Below, one piece after another: positions 63,314 through 64,000 of a DNA stretch of 64,000 nt. The position numbers and the translations under genes were made by a program. The notes under the pieces are model-generated. The model was not told the origin of the DNA. It worked only from the letters and a program-made list of their open reading frames with translations, and made no database searches. The stretch spans positions 186,001-250,000 of the forward strand of contig CAJFCJ010000021.1 of assembly GCA_904063045.1 (NCBI GenBank), read 5' to 3'. Every line of letters begins with the position of its first letter. The first letter of the stretch is position 1. The stretch comes from Dimorphilus gyrociliatus. Taxonomy: Eukaryota > Annelida > Polychaeta > Dinophilidae.

Positions 63314-64000
63314 TGAAAAAAGTATAACTAAACAATAAAAGTAGAGTAAAGTGGTGACGATAGTAACGAAATAGAAAAGAATTAAACGCTAATAATTGTA
63401 ATAATAATAATAATGTTAATAAAAAACAGATAAATAAGAGAAAAGAAAAGACAACGATTGAAAAAATATGAGAATAGAAAGCTGATACTTGATATTGTAG
63501 TATTTAAATTTAGTGCATAAAAATAATATTGCAGCATTCTGTAAACTTATTAGAGCGGTTATTGTAAATGAAAAGTAATCAAATATCTGACATCTGGCTC
63601 CATTTGCTCAGCCTTAATTATATTTTTATTAAAAGTAATTATAGATAATAAATATTTATCCATTTTTTGTTAAATTTGAACAAATCTGCTAATAAATTTT
63701 ATATAAACTTACAAAAACAATTGAGATTTTTGTACAATGCAAATATATACATTGGTCCTTTATTTATTTATCATACATACTTCATTTTATGTTACACATG
63801 TTCTATATATAATAACCTATGAGCATATAGATATACTTAGAACAACACCACTACTACTAATTATTATGATTACTCTGCTACAGTCATTATATAGTATAAA
63901 AATATAGCTATTTGTATCATTAGCGTTGCTACGCTTTCTTCATATAATATTCAAAAAAAGTAACAAAAAGAATTTTGGGAAAAAGGTTAGGAAGGTTTTA

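Larger units (their letters stand above)
61310..64000. other. AT-rich region at the window end
   Basis: Contains an AGATGGC copy at 62442-62448, TAA trinucleotide repeats near 62520-62543 and 63395-63415, and a GAA repeat. No gene seen. Confidence 0.5.

Noticed and set aside
1-64000. Transposons, viral remnants, rRNA, CRISPR or bacterial operons
   Set aside because: No reverse transcriptase, integrase, transposase, capsid or rRNA-like sequence was recognised on either strand.

Overview
The window is eukaryotic and animal. The genes are split by short GT-AG introns, there is one eukaryotic tRNA, and the gene set includes a Wnt ligand, a FoxQ2 forkhead factor, a VWA/collagen/EGF matrix protein and a neuropeptide precursor. 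The DNA is AT-rich and full of (TA)n, (CT)n and (GA)n microsatellites. A collagen with threonine very often in the Y position, plus FoxQ2, fits a marine invertebrate, perhaps a spiralian such as an annelid; the phylum is an inference. I see no transposase, reverse transcriptase, rRNA, CRISPR array or viral gene.

Layout: 314-620 (+) holds the last exons of a neuropeptide precursor with an IGGG core motif. 3039-3111 (-) is tRNA-Phe(GAA). 4128-5349 (+) is the SLX1 structure-specific endonuclease subunit in six exons. 5350-12683 is AT-rich intergenic DNA with GC-richer islands. 12684-16212 (+) is a C2H2 zinc-finger protein with about 14 fingers. 18126-22462 (-) is a complete seven-exon Wnt gene, tail to tail with the zinc-finger gene. 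23390-32153 (-) is a 1861-residue secreted protein with four VWA domains, about 740 residues of collagen and C-terminal EGF modules. It is head to head with the single-exon FoxQ2 gene (33629-34528, +). 39406-43736 (-) is an adenylosuccinate lyase homologue in six exons, head to head with a type II PKA regulatory subunit (45718-50405, +, two coding exons). 50406-64000 is gene-poor, with two weak candidate exons.

The genes do not form a pathway. Wnt, FoxQ2, the zinc-finger protein and the neuropeptide belong to development and signalling. SLX1, ADSL and PKA-R are housekeeping or signalling genes. The matrix protein is probably extracellular or cuticular. Exon models were built by hand; reading phase was checked across every junction of SLX1, Wnt, the matrix protein, ADSL, PKA-R and the zinc-finger gene.

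Points most worth a second look: the ADSL homologue has lost the near-invariant catalytic-loop signature; VWA domains 2-4 of the matrix protein have lost their metal-binding motif; the palindromic octamer TAGGCCTA and the motif AGATGGCG recur far more than expected across noncoding DNA; and the FoxQ2 upstream region contains a perfect PBX-PREP-type decamer.
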